A program made the position numbers and the translations under genes. A stretch of DNA of 63,368 nucleotides. Origin: Acidobacteriota bacterium (GTDB lineage: Bacteria; Acidobacteriota; Terriglobia; Terriglobales; Acidobacteriaceae). The DNA lies in the NCBI GenBank assembly GCA_018268775.1, contig JAFDVV010000030.1, forward strand, positions 1 to 63,368, read 5' to 3'. A model generated the notes under the pieces. It was not told the origin of the DNA. It did no database searches and worked only from the letters and a program-made list of their open reading frames with translations. Shown piece after piece: positions 20,751-29,027 of this stretch (its first letter is position 1; the number at the start of each line of letters is the position of its first letter).

Positions 20751-22268
20751 CTAGTGTGCCCAATCGTAGCCTTCTTCGCCATGCTGCGACAGGTCCAGGC
20801 CGGTGCGCTCGTCGTCCTCACTCACCCTAAGCCCGATCGTCTTGTCGACGAGGAACAAAATGATGAGCGTACCCACAATCGAAATGCTCCAGGCAATGGC
20901 CACACCCAGGAACTGGTTGAAGAGCTGGTGCCAGTTGCCTTCAAGCAGACCGGTTGCCTTGCCCGCGCCGAAGATAGGGTTGATCGTGCTGTTGGCGAAG
21001 ATACCGGTAAGGATCGCTCCCAGCGTTCCGCCCGCGCCATGAACGCCGAAGGCGTCCAGCGAGTCGTCGTAGCCGAACCATGCCTTGACCTTGACCACCA
21101 TCATGTAGCAGAAGACACCGGCAATCAGGCCAATCCAGAGCGCCGACATCGGCGTGACGAATCCCGCCGCCGGGGTGATCGCAACCAGGCCCGCGACTGC
21201 GCCCGAAATCGCGCCCAGCGCCGAGGCCTTGCCCTGACGGATCCACTCGGCCGCGCTCCAACCCACAGCAGCGGCGGCCGCGCCGAAGTGCGTCGCCACA
21301 AAGGCCGAGGTGGCAAGCGTTCCAGCGGACAGCGCGGAACCGGCGTTGAAACCGAACCAGCCCACCCACAGAAGACAGGCGCCGATAAAGCTGAGGACGA
21401 CCGAGTGCGGCGGCATCGGTTCCCTGGGGAAGCCGAGTCGCTTGCCCAGGAAGATGGCCGTCACCAGCGCCGAGACCCCCGATGTCACGTGAACGACCGT
21501 TCCGCCGGCGAAGTCGAGGCAAGGAATGCGGCCACCCATCGCTGCGTTGAGGAAGCCACCCTTACCCCAGACCATGTGCGCCATCGGGCTGTAGATAAAC
21601 AGTGCCCAGAGCACCATGAAGACCAGCATGGCCGAAAACTTCATGCGCTCGGCGAACGCGCCGGAGATCAGCGCCGGAGTGATGATGGCAAACATCAACT
21701 GGTAGACCATGAAGGTCTGCGACGGGATGGTCGGCGCATAGACGTCGGGCGCGAGGCCCACGCCATGCAGAAACATATTGTGGAAGCCGCCGATGAAGGC
21801 GTTGCCGTCGCCAAAGGCCAACGAGTAGATGACTACCGCCCAGAGCACCGTGATCACGGCCATCATGGCAAAGGTCTGCATCATGGTGCCAAGCACGTTC
21901 TTCTTGCGAACCAGGCCGCCGTAGAACAGGGCGAGTCCAGGGCCGCTCATCATCAGCACAAGCGCGGCGGAGACCAGCATCCAGGCGTTGTCGCCCGAGG
22001 TCTGCGCGGCCGAGATTGCCGTGGCGTTGGCCGTGGCCTGCTTCTCAAGCGCGGCGAGACGGTCGGTCTGGCTTGCAGGCGCCGGGCTGGCGGCGGTCTG
22101 GGTTGCCGCGGCCGGGCTGGCGGCGGTCTGGGTTGCCGCGGCCGGGGTTGCGGTCTGGGTCGCAATCTGGGCCATGGCGTTTTGCCCGGCCACGATCGGC
22201 ATGCCTGCAAGAAATGTGAGCAAAAGCCCTGAAAACACCTTCACTACGGCACCACGCATGGATTCCAT
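20751..22268 (-). CDS. amtB: Ammonium transporter with extended low-complexity N-terminus
   Basis: Inner-membrane ammonium channel, 505 residues. The Amt core starts near residue 95 (SGDNAWMLVSAALVLMMSGPGLALFYGGL). It contains the pore histidines in GTVVHVTSG and DAFGVHGAGG, and ends in a cytoplasmic tail (VSEDDERTGLDLSQHGEEGYDWAH) of the kind that GlnK-type PII proteins contact. Ahead of the core is a signal-like helix and an Ala/Thr/Gln/Pro-rich stretch with a repeated TQTAASPA motif. Start is ambiguous: GTG 22271, ATG 22268 and ATG 22259 are all in frame, and AGGTG is best spaced for 22259. It heads the amtB-glnB-glnD unit. Confidence 0.94.
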   Translation of the reverse strand: MESMRGAVVKVFSGLLLTFLAGMPIVAGQNAMAQIATQTATPAAATQTAASPAAATQTAASPAPASQTDRLAALEKQATANATAISAAQTSGDNAWMLVSAALVLMMSGPGLALFYGGLVRKKNVLGTMMQTFAMMAVITVLWAVVIYSLAFGDGNAFIGGFHNMFLHGVGLAPDVYAPTIPSQTFMVYQLMFAIITPALISGAFAERMKFSAMLVFMVLWALFIYSPMAHMVWGKGGFLNAAMGGRIPCLDFAGGTVVHVTSGVSALVTAIFLGKRLGFPREPMPPHSVVLSFIGACLLWVGWFGFNAGSALSAGTLATSAFVATHFGAAAAAVGWSAAEWIRQGKASALGAISGAVAGLVAITPAAGFVTPMSALWIGLIAGVFCYMMVVKVKAWFGYDDSLDAFGVHGAGGTLGAILTGIFANSTINPIFGAGKATGLLEGNWHQLFNQFLGVAIAWSISIVGTLIILFLVDKTIGLRVSEDDERTGLDLSQHGEEGYDWAH

Positions 22269-22457
22269 CACCTGTCCGATTGGATTTCTTACGTCAGAAA
22301 TGCTGAGACGATGCCGTGCCTATCGCATGAAGCTCAATCGTGGAGCAATCGAATGTGGGGGCATCAGTAGCGCTTCGCTGCGGCGTGGGAGCGAAATCAC
22401 TTCGCTGCGGCTTGGGAGCGAAGTTGAAAAGCTGGTCGTGTAGCTATAAATCTACAC
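22269..22457. promoter_or_regulatory. amtB upstream region with short tandem repeat and inverted repeat
   Basis: Bases about 22366-22425 contain two copies of a 25-27-base unit (CTTCGCTGCGGC then TGGGAGCGAA). At 22438-22457 GTGTAG and CTACAC form an inverted repeat around an AT-rich centre. A perfect sigma-54 site was looked for because ntr genes often use one; none was found. Either element could regulate amtB. Confidence 0.35.
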
Positions 22458-22900
22458 AACGAAACGCGCATCACAAAGCACGAATTGCGGCTTCACGCCG
22501 AGATACGAGCTTTTTCGCCCTGAATCGCGATTCATTCGCGATGCAGCCGGGGGCAAGATGCGGGCGCGAATGTCCCACACATGCCGCGATGATGCTATGT
22601 CATGATGGCTGTTCCGCCGCGCAATCCAAGCGAAAGCAGGTTCCTTCACTTCGTTACGGAATGACAAAGTCCGGGAGCGACAAGGTCTTACTCCGTTACG
22701 GAATGACAAAGTCAGGGAGCGACAAGGTCCTCACTGCGTCAGACTGTGTCTTTATTGGGCACTCTCTTGTTTGTCATTCCGTAGTGAAACAGCCTGCCCT
22801 GAGCGAAGTCGAATGGGGAGGAATCTGCTGTTTGCGCCGCGCGATCCAAGCGAAAGCAGATTCCTTCACTTCGTTACGGAATGACAAAGTCAACGGGGCG
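22458..22900. repeat. Repeat-filled intergenic region
   Basis: A 60-base segment containing ATCCAAGCGAAAGCAG then TTCACTTCGTTACGGAATG occurs near 22618-22672 and again near 22836-22892. A reverse-oriented partner (GTCATTCCGTAGTGAAACAG) lies between, near 22772-22800. Shorter copies ending TTACGGAATGACAAAGTC lie at 22690-22715. The region reads as degenerate extragenic elements; no gene is supported. Confidence 0.7.
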
Positions 22901-22920
22901 GCAAGGTGTCACTGCGTCCT

Positions 22921-23829
22921 CTACGGCGTTGGTGCGGCGTATCCGCGCTCGCGCATCCACTTAAGCAGAAGATCGGGCCAGATGCTGAGATCGGGGTTGG
23001 CTGCGGCGAGACCAGCACCGTGCGCACCGTGCTGGAAGATGTGCATCTCGGCCGGAACTCCGGCTTTGACTAAGGCCTCGTAGAACATGACGCTGTTCAT
23101 CACGGGCACTGTCTGGTCGTCGGTGGTTGTAAAGAGGAAGGCCGGAGGCGTCTCTGGAGTGACGCGCGTCTCCGCCGAGAGAGACCTCACGAGCGCAGGG
23201 TCGGGGTTGTCGCCGAGGAGGAACTTGGCCGAACCCCTGTGCCCCGTCGGCTCCATGAACGTAATCACCGGGTAGGAGAGGATGAGGAACAGCGGCCTGC
23301 TGCTCTCGCGATCGATGGGATCGGCGGCCTCAGGGTTGCCCGCGTCGAACTGTGTTCCGGCGGTGGCGGTCAGGTGTCCTCCCGCCGACGAGCCCCACAT
23401 GCCGACGCGGTCTTTCTCAATGCCGTACTCGGCGGCGTGAGCGCGGACAAAGCGGATGGCGCGCTGAGCGTCTCCGATCTCGATGGGGTGGTGATACTGC
23501 GGCCCCAGCCGGTAACGCAGGACGAAGGCCGCGACTCCGTGCCGGTTCAGCCATCGCGCGTAGGCGTAGCCCTCCTTCTCCGTTGCGAGATGGGTGTAGC
23601 CGCCTCCTGGAGCGACGACGACGCCCGTCTTTGTCGCATTGGGCACCGTTGGCAGAAAGACCGTGATCGAGGGTTTGTCGGCGTCGGTGTCTCCCGTAGC
23701 GCCCGGCGCGCCCGCAGGCCACAGCAGCACTGGCGCGGGCACATCGGCAGCCGGGGCCGCAGGTTGTTGAGCAACACTGAATATGGGCAACAACGCCACT
23801 GCAAGAAAACTCTTTGCCACAAACTTCAT
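22921..23829 (-). CDS. Secreted alpha/beta-hydrolase esterase (acetyl-xylan-esterase-like)
   Basis: A 302-residue exported hydrolase, probably a carbohydrate or small-ester esterase of the BD-FAE/axe-like group. It has a signal peptide (SFLAVALLPIFSVAQ). The oxyanion-loop motif APGGGYTHLA starts near residue 73 and the nucleophile elbow GSSAGG places Ser148. Asp in TTTDDQTVP and His in HGAHG are likely to complete the triad. ATG 23829 is preceded by AAGGAG with 5 bases spacing. A role in trimming acetyl groups from plant polysaccharides is suggested by the family, not proven. Confidence 0.85.
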   Translation of the reverse strand: MKFVAKSFLAVALLPIFSVAQQPAAPAADVPAPVLLWPAGAPGATGDTDADKPSITVFLPTVPNATKTGVVVAPGGGYTHLATEKEGYAYARWLNRHGVAAFVLRYRLGPQYHHPIEIGDAQRAIRFVRAHAAEYGIEKDRVGMWGSSAGGHLTATAGTQFDAGNPEAADPIDRESSRPLFLILSYPVITFMEPTGHRGSAKFLLGDNPDPALVRSLSAETRVTPETPPAFLFTTTDDQTVPVMNSVMFYEALVKAGVPAEMHIFQHGAHGAGLAAANPDLSIWPDLLLKWMRERGYAAPTP

Positions 23830-23946
23830 GCGCACTCCTTGCTTCGATCACATCCACTGTACCAACGCGCAAGGTGCGGGCAAGCCATCACGCGGGGGTA
23901 GCGGTAATGGGGCAGGTTGGAAATGACTCTGTCCTTGTGGTTGTCG

Positions 23947-24067
23947 TCGTTCTGAGCCGAACGGGATCCCCGGCCAGCTTGCTGGCTGGGGCAGGGAGGC
24001 GAAGAATCCCTGTAGTTTTCATCTGGCGCAAATGATACTGAGATTCTTCGCTACGCTCAGAATGACG
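23947..24067. repeat. Interspersed inverted-repeat element (CATTCTGAGC family)
   Basis: Begins CGTTCTGAGC and ends GAGATTCTTCGCTACGCTC plus AGAATGACGG, with the inner CCCTGTAGTTTTCATCTGGC shared almost exactly with the element at 6831-6922. A second internal hairpin (CCAGCTTGCTGG) is inserted near 23973. It lies between the esterase and the divergent isomerase gene. Confidence 0.7.
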
Positions 24068-24165
24068 GCTCGAGGGTCACGTTCCATGCGATGGCTGTGT
24101 GGATTTATCGTCCGCAATCCCTTAACCTTGTCAGCGACGTCAGCAAATGCCTTTCTGGAGTTTCG

Positions 24166-24759
24166 ATGAAGCATCTGGTTCAAAAGCAGCTCGCGCAGTC
24201 GATCTCTGCCATGCAGGCAACGCTAGCCGATCTCCACATCGCCGACACGGTCTCGCTTGCGGCGGAGGTCACGGCAAACTCCATGCTGGCTGGGCGGAAG
24301 CTGATGGTCGCAGGCAATGGCGGATCGGCCGCCGACGCACAACACCTGGTAGCCGAGTTCGTCGTACGCCTTAAGGCCAACCGCCCCGCGCTGCGCGCCA
24401 TCGCGCTGACGACCGATAGCTCCATCATCACCGCGGGCGGCAACGACTTCGGGTTCGACTGCATCTTCGCGCGGCAGATCGAGGCGCTGGGACAACCGGG
24501 GGACATCTTCCTGGGCATCTCCACGTCGGGAAACTCGAAGAACATCATGCAGGCCCTGCAGCAGGCCCGCGAGATGAAGATCACGACCATCGGCTTCAGC
24601 GGCAACGGCGGCGGCGCAATGAAGGCTCTCTGCGATCACAACGTCATCATCCCATCGGACGTCACCATGAACATCCAGGAGTGCCATCTCGCGCTGGAGC
24701 ACATCTTCTGCATGGCCGTTGAACGCTTCTACTTCGGAAAAGACATCGACGCAACGTAA
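24166..24759 (+). CDS. gmhA: Phosphoheptose isomerase (SIS domain)
   Basis: Converts sedoheptulose 7-phosphate to glycero-manno-heptose 7-phosphate, the first step to ADP-heptose for the lipopolysaccharide core. The 197-residue protein consists of one SIS domain with VAGNGGSAADAQHLVAEF (His60 and Glu64 are the expected metal ligands), GISTSGNSKNI and a C-terminal QECHLALEHIFC. The start ATG 24166 is chosen because GGAG lies 5 bases upstream. DiaA-type SIS proteins are related, but this length and these motifs fit GmhA. Confidence 0.9.
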   Translation: MKHLVQKQLAQSISAMQATLADLHIADTVSLAAEVTANSMLAGRKLMVAGNGGSAADAQHLVAEFVVRLKANRPALRAIALTTDSSIITAGGNDFGFDCIFARQIEALGQPGDIFLGISTSGNSKNIMQALQQAREMKITTIGFSGNGGGAMKALCDHNVIIPSDVTMNIQECHLALEHIFCMAVERFYFGKDIDAT

Positions 24760-24812
24760 ACCCTCTGCCGTTGAAGCTGCATCGAACGGTGAGACGAAAC
24801 AAGTGAGGACGC

Positions 24813-25385
24813 ATGTCGAGAACACAGTCGGCGATGGTGCAGTTGGGTACGGTGGCCCCTCCGTTTGAGCTGCCGGATGTTGTAACGGGAAAGGCCGTAG
24901 GACGTGACGACGTGGCCGCCGGTCGTAAGGGCCTGCTGGTCATGTTTCTCTGCGTGCACTGCCCTTACGTGAAGCATGTGGAAGAAGAGCTTGCCCGCAT
25001 CGGACGCGACTATGAAGACAGACTCGGCATCGTCGCCATCTCCTCGAACGACGTCGTGGCGTATCCCGAGGACGCTCCCGCCGAGATGAAGAAGCAGGCC
25101 GAACGGCTCATGTTCCGCTTCCCCTATCTCTACGACGAGACGCAGGAGGTTGCACGCGAGTACGATGCAGCCTGCACCCCCGACATATTTTTATTCGACG
25201 CGGAGATGAAGTTGGCCTACCGCGGGCAGATCGACGACAGCAGGCCGAAGCGCAAGGACATTGGAAACGACCTGCCTGTGGATGGCAGAGACCTGCGGGC
25301 GGCGATCGAGGCCGTACTCGCTGGCAAACGCCCCGGCCCGGACCAGAAGTTCGCCGTCGGATGCAGCATCAAGTGGAAAGAATAA
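24813..25385 (+). CDS. Thioredoxin-fold protein (AhpC/TSA-like, PRX-like group)
   Basis: A 190-residue cytoplasmic thioredoxin-fold protein. No signal peptide is seen. The redox centre is CVHC (Cys47, Cys50) in MFLCVHCPYVKHVEEEL. The cis-proline loop is CTPDIFLFDAEMKL, followed by YRGQIDDSRP. This matches the peroxiredoxin-like/thioredoxin family proteins of unknown substrate. It is 19 bases upstream of the carbonic anhydrase gene on the same strand, so the two are likely co-transcribed. The substrate is unknown. Confidence 0.85.
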   Translation: MSRTQSAMVQLGTVAPPFELPDVVTGKAVGRDDVAAGRKGLLVMFLCVHCPYVKHVEEELARIGRDYEDRLGIVAISSNDVVAYPEDAPAEMKKQAERLMFRFPYLYDETQEVAREYDAACTPDIFLFDAEMKLAYRGQIDDSRPKRKDIGNDLPVDGRDLRAAIEAVLAGKRPGPDQKFAVGCSIKWKE

Positions 25386-25404
25386 CGAAGAAGGGACAGA
25401 CGAC

Positions 25405-26046
25405 ATGCTTAACAAACTGAAGGCAGGAATCTTGCGTTTCCAGACAGAGGTCTACCCCGCGCAGGCCGAGACCTATCGCAGGGCTGTCGCGGAGCCGCAA
25501 CAGCCCTCGTCGCTGATCGTCACCTGCGCCGACTCGCGCATCGACCCGGAGTTGATTACACAGTCCGGCCCCGGCGAGATCTTCGTCACGCGTAACATCG
25601 GGAACCTTGTGCCTGCCTACGGAGAGATGATGGGCGGCGTCAGCGCCGTAATCGAATACGCCGTAAGCGCCTTGAAGGTGCGGCACATCGCCATCTGCGG
25701 CCATAGCGACTGCGGGGCCATGAAGGCGATGCTCGGCCCCGGCAGCATGGATTCCATGCCGGCAGTGAAGAACTGGATGCGCAACGCGGACGCCGCGCTC
25801 AGCGTGGCCGATTCCTTGGCCCCCAAAGGCGAGACGCACCAGGACCGGCTGAGGCGCCTCACCGAGGAAAACGTTCTGCTCCAGCTACAGCACCTGAGAA
25901 CGCACCCGTCGGTCGCCGGAGCTGTGGCGCGCGAAGAGCTTACGCTCTCCGGCTGGGTCTACGACATCGGCGCGGGTCAGGTGCGAATCTCCGAGAACGG
26001 CGAGCGGACCTTTCATCCAGTGGTCGCGAAGGGCGCGAAGGCATGA
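25405..26046 (+). CDS. Beta-class carbonic anhydrase
   Basis: Zinc enzyme interconverting CO2 and bicarbonate in the cytoplasm. The 213-residue protein keeps the full active site: Cys41, Asp43 and Arg45 in CADSRIDP, and His100 and Cys103 in CGHSDCGAMKAML. The RNIGNLVP motif is also present. Start ATG 25405 has GAAGGGAC upstream. Its stop overlaps the ATG of the bestrophin-like gene by four bases (ATGA), a sign of translational coupling, which suggests joint handling of bicarbonate. Confidence 0.94.
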   Translation: MLNKLKAGILRFQTEVYPAQAETYRRAVAEPQQPSSLIVTCADSRIDPELITQSGPGEIFVTRNIGNLVPAYGEMMGGVSAVIEYAVSALKVRHIAICGHSDCGAMKAMLGPGSMDSMPAVKNWMRNADAALSVADSLAPKGETHQDRLRRLTEENVLLQLQHLRTHPSVAGAVAREELTLSGWVYDIGAGQVRISENGERTFHPVVAKGAKA

Positions 26047-26960
26047 TCGCTCCAGGCCAGCGCAGGCTGGTGCTGGCAACACTGCGGTACGTCGGCTGGC
26101 CTCTGCTGGCACTGCTGGTCTACGACATCACCGTCGTGGTGCTCTACAAGCAGGGCTATCTCCACTGGGCGGCGTTGAACCTGATCCCAATTTCGCTGCT
26201 TGGCTCCGTCATCGGCATCCTCGTCGCGTTTCGCAACACGACCTCGTATGCGCGATGGTGGGAGGCGCGGACGCTGTGGGGCGCCATCGTCAACAACTCG
26301 CGCAGCCTGGCACGCCAGGTGACGACGGCGATGAGATCCGCTCCCGGCGCTTCAGCCAGTGAGCTTCACGAGATGCAGCGGCGAATGATCTACTACCAGA
26401 TCGCCTGGGCGCACGCGCTTCGACTGCATCTGCGCCGGCAGGACCCCTGGGACGAGATTGCACCGTTTCTGTCGCCGTCGGAGATCGCCGACCTGCGCGG
26501 CCAGAAGAACATCCCGGTGGCCATTCAACAGTGGCAGAGCAGGCTCCTGAGCGACATGCTCGACAAGGGCTGGATCGACATGACGAAGTGGCGGGCCATG
26601 GACGAAAGCCTCAACGATCTCGTCGACGCGCAGGGCGGCGCAGAACGCATCAAGAACACGCCCATGCCGCGGCAGTACGACTACATCCCACAGCTATGCG
26701 TGCAGATATTCTGCGTCGTGCTGCCCCTGGCGATGGGAGCGAGCATGGGATGGTTCACTCCGCTCGGCTCGGCGCTGGTGGGCTTCGTCTTCCTTGCTCT
26801 CGACAAGATCGGCCGCGACCTCGAAGACCCCTTCGACAACACCGTGCACGATATTCCACTGACCTCGATCGCGCGAACGATCGAGATCAACCTGCGCCAG
26901 ATGCTCGGCGAGACGGAGTTGCCACCGCCGGTTGTGCCGGTCAACAACGTGCTCTGGTAG
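26043..26960 (+). CDS. Bestrophin-family anion channel protein
   Basis: A 305-residue membrane protein of the bestrophin/YneE (UPF0187) family. These form pentameric anion channels in the inner membrane. Features: N-terminal helices (PLLALLVYDITVVVLYKQ, LNLIPISLLGSVIGILVAF), the family motif FRNTTSYARWWEARTLWGAIVNNSRSLARQ, a second hydrophobic pair near residues 220-260, and DPFDNTVHDIPLTSIARTIEINLRQM at the C-terminus. It overlaps the carbonic anhydrase gene by four bases. Bicarbonate or chloride transport is plausible from family and context; selectivity cannot be read from the sequence. Confidence 0.87.
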   Translation: MIAPGQRRLVLATLRYVGWPLLALLVYDITVVVLYKQGYLHWAALNLIPISLLGSVIGILVAFRNTTSYARWWEARTLWGAIVNNSRSLARQVTTAMRSAPGASASELHEMQRRMIYYQIAWAHALRLHLRRQDPWDEIAPFLSPSEIADLRGQKNIPVAIQQWQSRLLSDMLDKGWIDMTKWRAMDESLNDLVDAQGGAERIKNTPMPRQYDYIPQLCVQIFCVVLPLAMGASMGWFTPLGSALVGFVFLALDKIGRDLEDPFDNTVHDIPLTSIARTIEINLRQMLGETELPPPVVPVNNVLW

Positions 26961-27020
26961 GAAGATCAACAGGGCGGCGGGAGGTGTATCCGCTGCCCTG
27001 AACCGGGGACTCCTTAAGCC

Positions 27021-27116
27021 GTCATTCTGAGGCGTAGCCGAAGAATCTCAGCATTTTTCCTGAGCCGCATCGCAACATGAAACTACAGGGACTCTTCGGC
27101 TACGCCTCAGAATGAC
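27021..27116. repeat. Interspersed inverted-repeat element (CATTCTGAGG family)
   Basis: Arms GTCATTCTGAGGCGTAGCCG plus AAGAATC (27021-27047) and their near-exact reverse complement (27090-27116) flank about 42 bases. It is a variant of the elements at 6831 and 52538. It lies between the 3' ends of the bestrophin gene and the convergent ABC ATPase gene and may act as a bidirectional terminator. Confidence 0.72.
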
Positions 27117-27146
27117 GATGAGCATTTTTTCTGCTGGATGAAGTAA

Positions 27147-27923
27147 CTACGCCTCGTGCGCCACGCGTCTGGAGCCTCTCTCCACGTTGACGATCTCTCC
27201 GTCACGCATATACAGAATACGGTCGGCGATCTGAGCAGCCTCGGGGTTGTGCGTAATCATCAGCACCGTCTGGTTCATCTCACGGCTCGACTTGTGAAGC
27301 ATATCGAGCACGGCGTCGGAGTTCTTCGTGTCCAGGTTGCCGGTGGGTTCGTCGGCCAGCACAATTGACGGCCTTGAGATCAGCGCGCGCGCAATGGCGA
27401 CACGCTGCTGCTCGCCTCCGGAAAGCTCGTTCGGGCGATGTTCCAGCCGCCCGCCGATACCGAGAAGGTCGCTGAGATGTTCGAGCAGCGCGCGGTCGAG
27501 CGGCTTCTTCTCCTCAGCTCCAAGGTTCGCGATGTCGTGCGCAATCTCGACGTTGCCCATGGCCGAAAGCGTCGGCAGCAGGTTGAACTTCTGGAAGATG
27601 AAGCCGATCTTGGCGCGGCGCAGGCGCGTGCGCTCGATGTCGGACAGGCGCGAGAAGTCTGCACCATCGATCGTCAGCGAACCGCTTGTGGGCGAGGTCA
27701 GACCGCCCAGCACATAGAAGAGCGTCGACTTGCCCGATCCCGACGGCCCCACGATGGCGACGAACTCGCCGGGTTCAACCGAGAAGCTGACGCTTCGCAG
27801 CGCCGGGACCTCCAGCTTGCCCGAGCGATAGGTCTTGCCCAGCTTTTCGGCAACGATAATGGGTCTGGCAGCGTTGCCTTGCGCGGAAGTGGCCGGAGAG
27901 GATGAGGATGCGTTGATCGCCAT
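27147..27923 (-). CDS. ABC transporter ATP-binding protein (LolD/MacB type)
   Basis: Energises an inner-membrane ABC system of the MacB/LolCDE class. The 258-residue protein has Walker [10 protein letters not shown] (residues 59-67), the Q-loop [18 protein letters not shown], the ABC signature [15 protein letters not shown] and Walker [14 protein letters not shown]. Start ATG 27923 (MAINASSSS) is used; a longer frame upstream would add over 100 residues lacking similarity. No permease is adjacent. The only FtsX-type permease gene in the window lies 25 kb away at 52677 and might be its partner. It is divergent from the gene at 27960. Confidence 0.9.
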   Translation of the reverse strand: MAINASSSSPATSAQGNAARPIIVAEKLGKTYRSGKLEVPALRSVSFSVEPGEFVAIVGPSGSGKSTLFYVLGGLTSPTSGSLTIDGADFSRLSDIERTRLRRAKIGFIFQKFNLLPTLSAMGNVEIAHDIANLGAEEKKPLDRALLEHLSDLLGIGGRLEHRPNELSGGEQQRVAIARALISRPSIVLADEPTGNLDTKNSDAVLDMLHKSSREMNQTVLMITHNPEAAQIADRILYMRDGEIVNVERGSRRVAHEA

Positions 27924-27959
27924 GAGCTGCTTTAAGTTTATCGTGATTAGGGGGATCGA

Positions 27960-28550
27960 GTGCGCGCGACGGAGTTTTTGCTGCTGGTATTGGTGGGGTG
28001 GACGGCCGTCGGAGCGCTCGGCATCGGCATCTCTTTCGCGCAACGGCAACGCCGGAAGGCGGTGCGCCATGTGGGCTGGATCGTGGGCGTATGGGCCATC
28101 TATCTCGCTGTCCTCATCGGGGTTTCGCGCCTGCAACCGCAGAAGGTTGTCGCCGTGGGCACACCGCAGTGCTACGACGAGATGTGCTTCACCGTGCTTG
28201 GCTTCGACGAGGTGCCGGGATATCTGTTGCATGGCGGCAGGTTAGTTCGCGTAAAGGTCGGCATCGAAAACCGGGGACACAAACCTGAGAGCGAGTCGTT
28301 GATTCGCGCCTATCTGCTCGACACGCAAGGCCGAAGCTGGAGCGAGGTGCCCGGACTGGCCGGCGTGCGGCTTACGTCCCGGCTCTCCGCAGGAGAATCC
28401 TCCATGAGTGAGCCAGTCTTCAAAGTCGACAACGGCGCACTTCCCTACGGTCTGACCCTCACGCACGGAAAGTGGCAACCAGGCGTACTAGTCATCGGCG
28501 ATCCCGACAGCCTCTTTCACCAGCCAACCATTGCGCGATTGGCCAGATGA
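27960..28550 (+). CDS. Membrane protein of unknown function with C-terminal DUF4352-like domain
   Basis: A 196-residue protein with two N-terminal membrane helices (TEFLLLVLVGWTAVGALGIGI and VGWIVGVWAIYLAVLIGV). A predicted beta-rich outer domain follows (KVGIENRGHKPESESLIRAYLLDTQGRSW), resembling the Ig-like DUF4352/telomere-repeat-like fold of lipoproteins. GTG start at 27960 has AGGGGG a few bases upstream. It is divergent from the ABC ATPase, with 36 bases between starts. I recognise no specific function. Confidence 0.7.
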   Translation: MRATEFLLLVLVGWTAVGALGIGISFAQRQRRKAVRHVGWIVGVWAIYLAVLIGVSRLQPQKVVAVGTPQCYDEMCFTVLGFDEVPGYLLHGGRLVRVKVGIENRGHKPESESLIRAYLLDTQGRSWSEVPGLAGVRLTSRLSAGESSMSEPVFKVDNGALPYGLTLTHGKWQPGVLVIGDPDSLFHQPTIARLAR

Positions 28551-28611
28551 AACCCCTTTGCTTTTCTGTCACCTAATCGAGTTCAACATCCAAAAAAGCC
28601 CTGAGATTACC

Positions 28612-28641
28612 GTTTCCCTTGCAAACCCTTGCAAGGGAAAC
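28612..28641. promoter_or_regulatory. Perfect 13-bp-arm palindrome upstream of sigma-54 promoter
   Basis: GTTTCCCTTGCAA and its exact reverse complement TTGCAAGGGAAAC are separated by ACCC. It lies 44 bases before the -24 element of the sigma-54 promoter, a usual place for an enhancer-binding activator site. A second, weaker inverted repeat (ATGCCG / CGGCAT, 28642-28664) lies between. It could instead be a terminator-like hairpin for the gene ending at 28550, but there is no T-run. Confidence 0.65.
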
Positions 28642-28685
28642 ATGCCGCTGGTCGTAAACGGCATAGATTACAAAGGTTAATTAAT

Positions 28686-28701
28686 TGGCACGGCAATTGC
28701 T
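28686..28701 (+). promoter_or_regulatory. Sigma-54 (RpoN) promoter
   Basis: TGGCAC, five bases, TTGCT: an exact match to the -24/-12 consensus, with GG and GC exactly 10 bases apart. Transcription would begin near 28712, leaving a leader of about 315 bases before the GTG at 29028. It faces the amyloid-like gene cluster and predicts activation by an ATP-dependent enhancer-binding protein. Confidence 0.82.
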
Positions 28702-29027
28702 GCTATACGTGCCCATATTGAGGGCCTTTGATCCACTAAGCATCGGGCGAACTGCGAAGTGGAGATGATAGTGAACGGGAATTTTCAGCTGGGCTCCGTG
28801 TACTGCCTGGGATTTGTCCGGGACGACTGTCAGTGACGAGTTCGTCTGTAGCTACTTCCTTTCCCATTGCCCAGGTATTGAAGCCCTGAAAACCGATAAC
28901 GACCGGTGATGTCCTTTGCATGGCTGCTTCTCCCGTGGAAGCTCGCATCGGCATCGAATTGGCCCCTATGCGGCCCCTGCCGCGTAGACGGTGGAGCTTC
29001 GCCAACCCAATGCCCTGGAGGCATCAC
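28702..29027 (+). other. Long 5' leader of the amyloid-like operon, with a possible leader peptide
   Basis: About 315 bases of leader. A frame from GTG 28771 to TGA 28836 would encode 21 residues (MNGNFQLGSVYCLGFVRDDC then Q), with GGAG six bases before the GTG. It may be a leader peptide or chance. I looked for c-di-GMP (GEMM) riboswitch motifs and saw none. The ribosome site GGAGG at 29017-29021, six bases before GTG 29028, sets the start of the first large gene. Confidence 0.3.

Noticed and set aside
22340..23083. Open frame through the repeat region before the esterase gene
   Set aside because: Composed of repeat sequence and antisense of the esterase; no start signal.
28702..29027. c-di-GMP (GEMM) riboswitch in the amyloid operon leader
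   Set aside because: No conserved GEMM core is visible in the leader.
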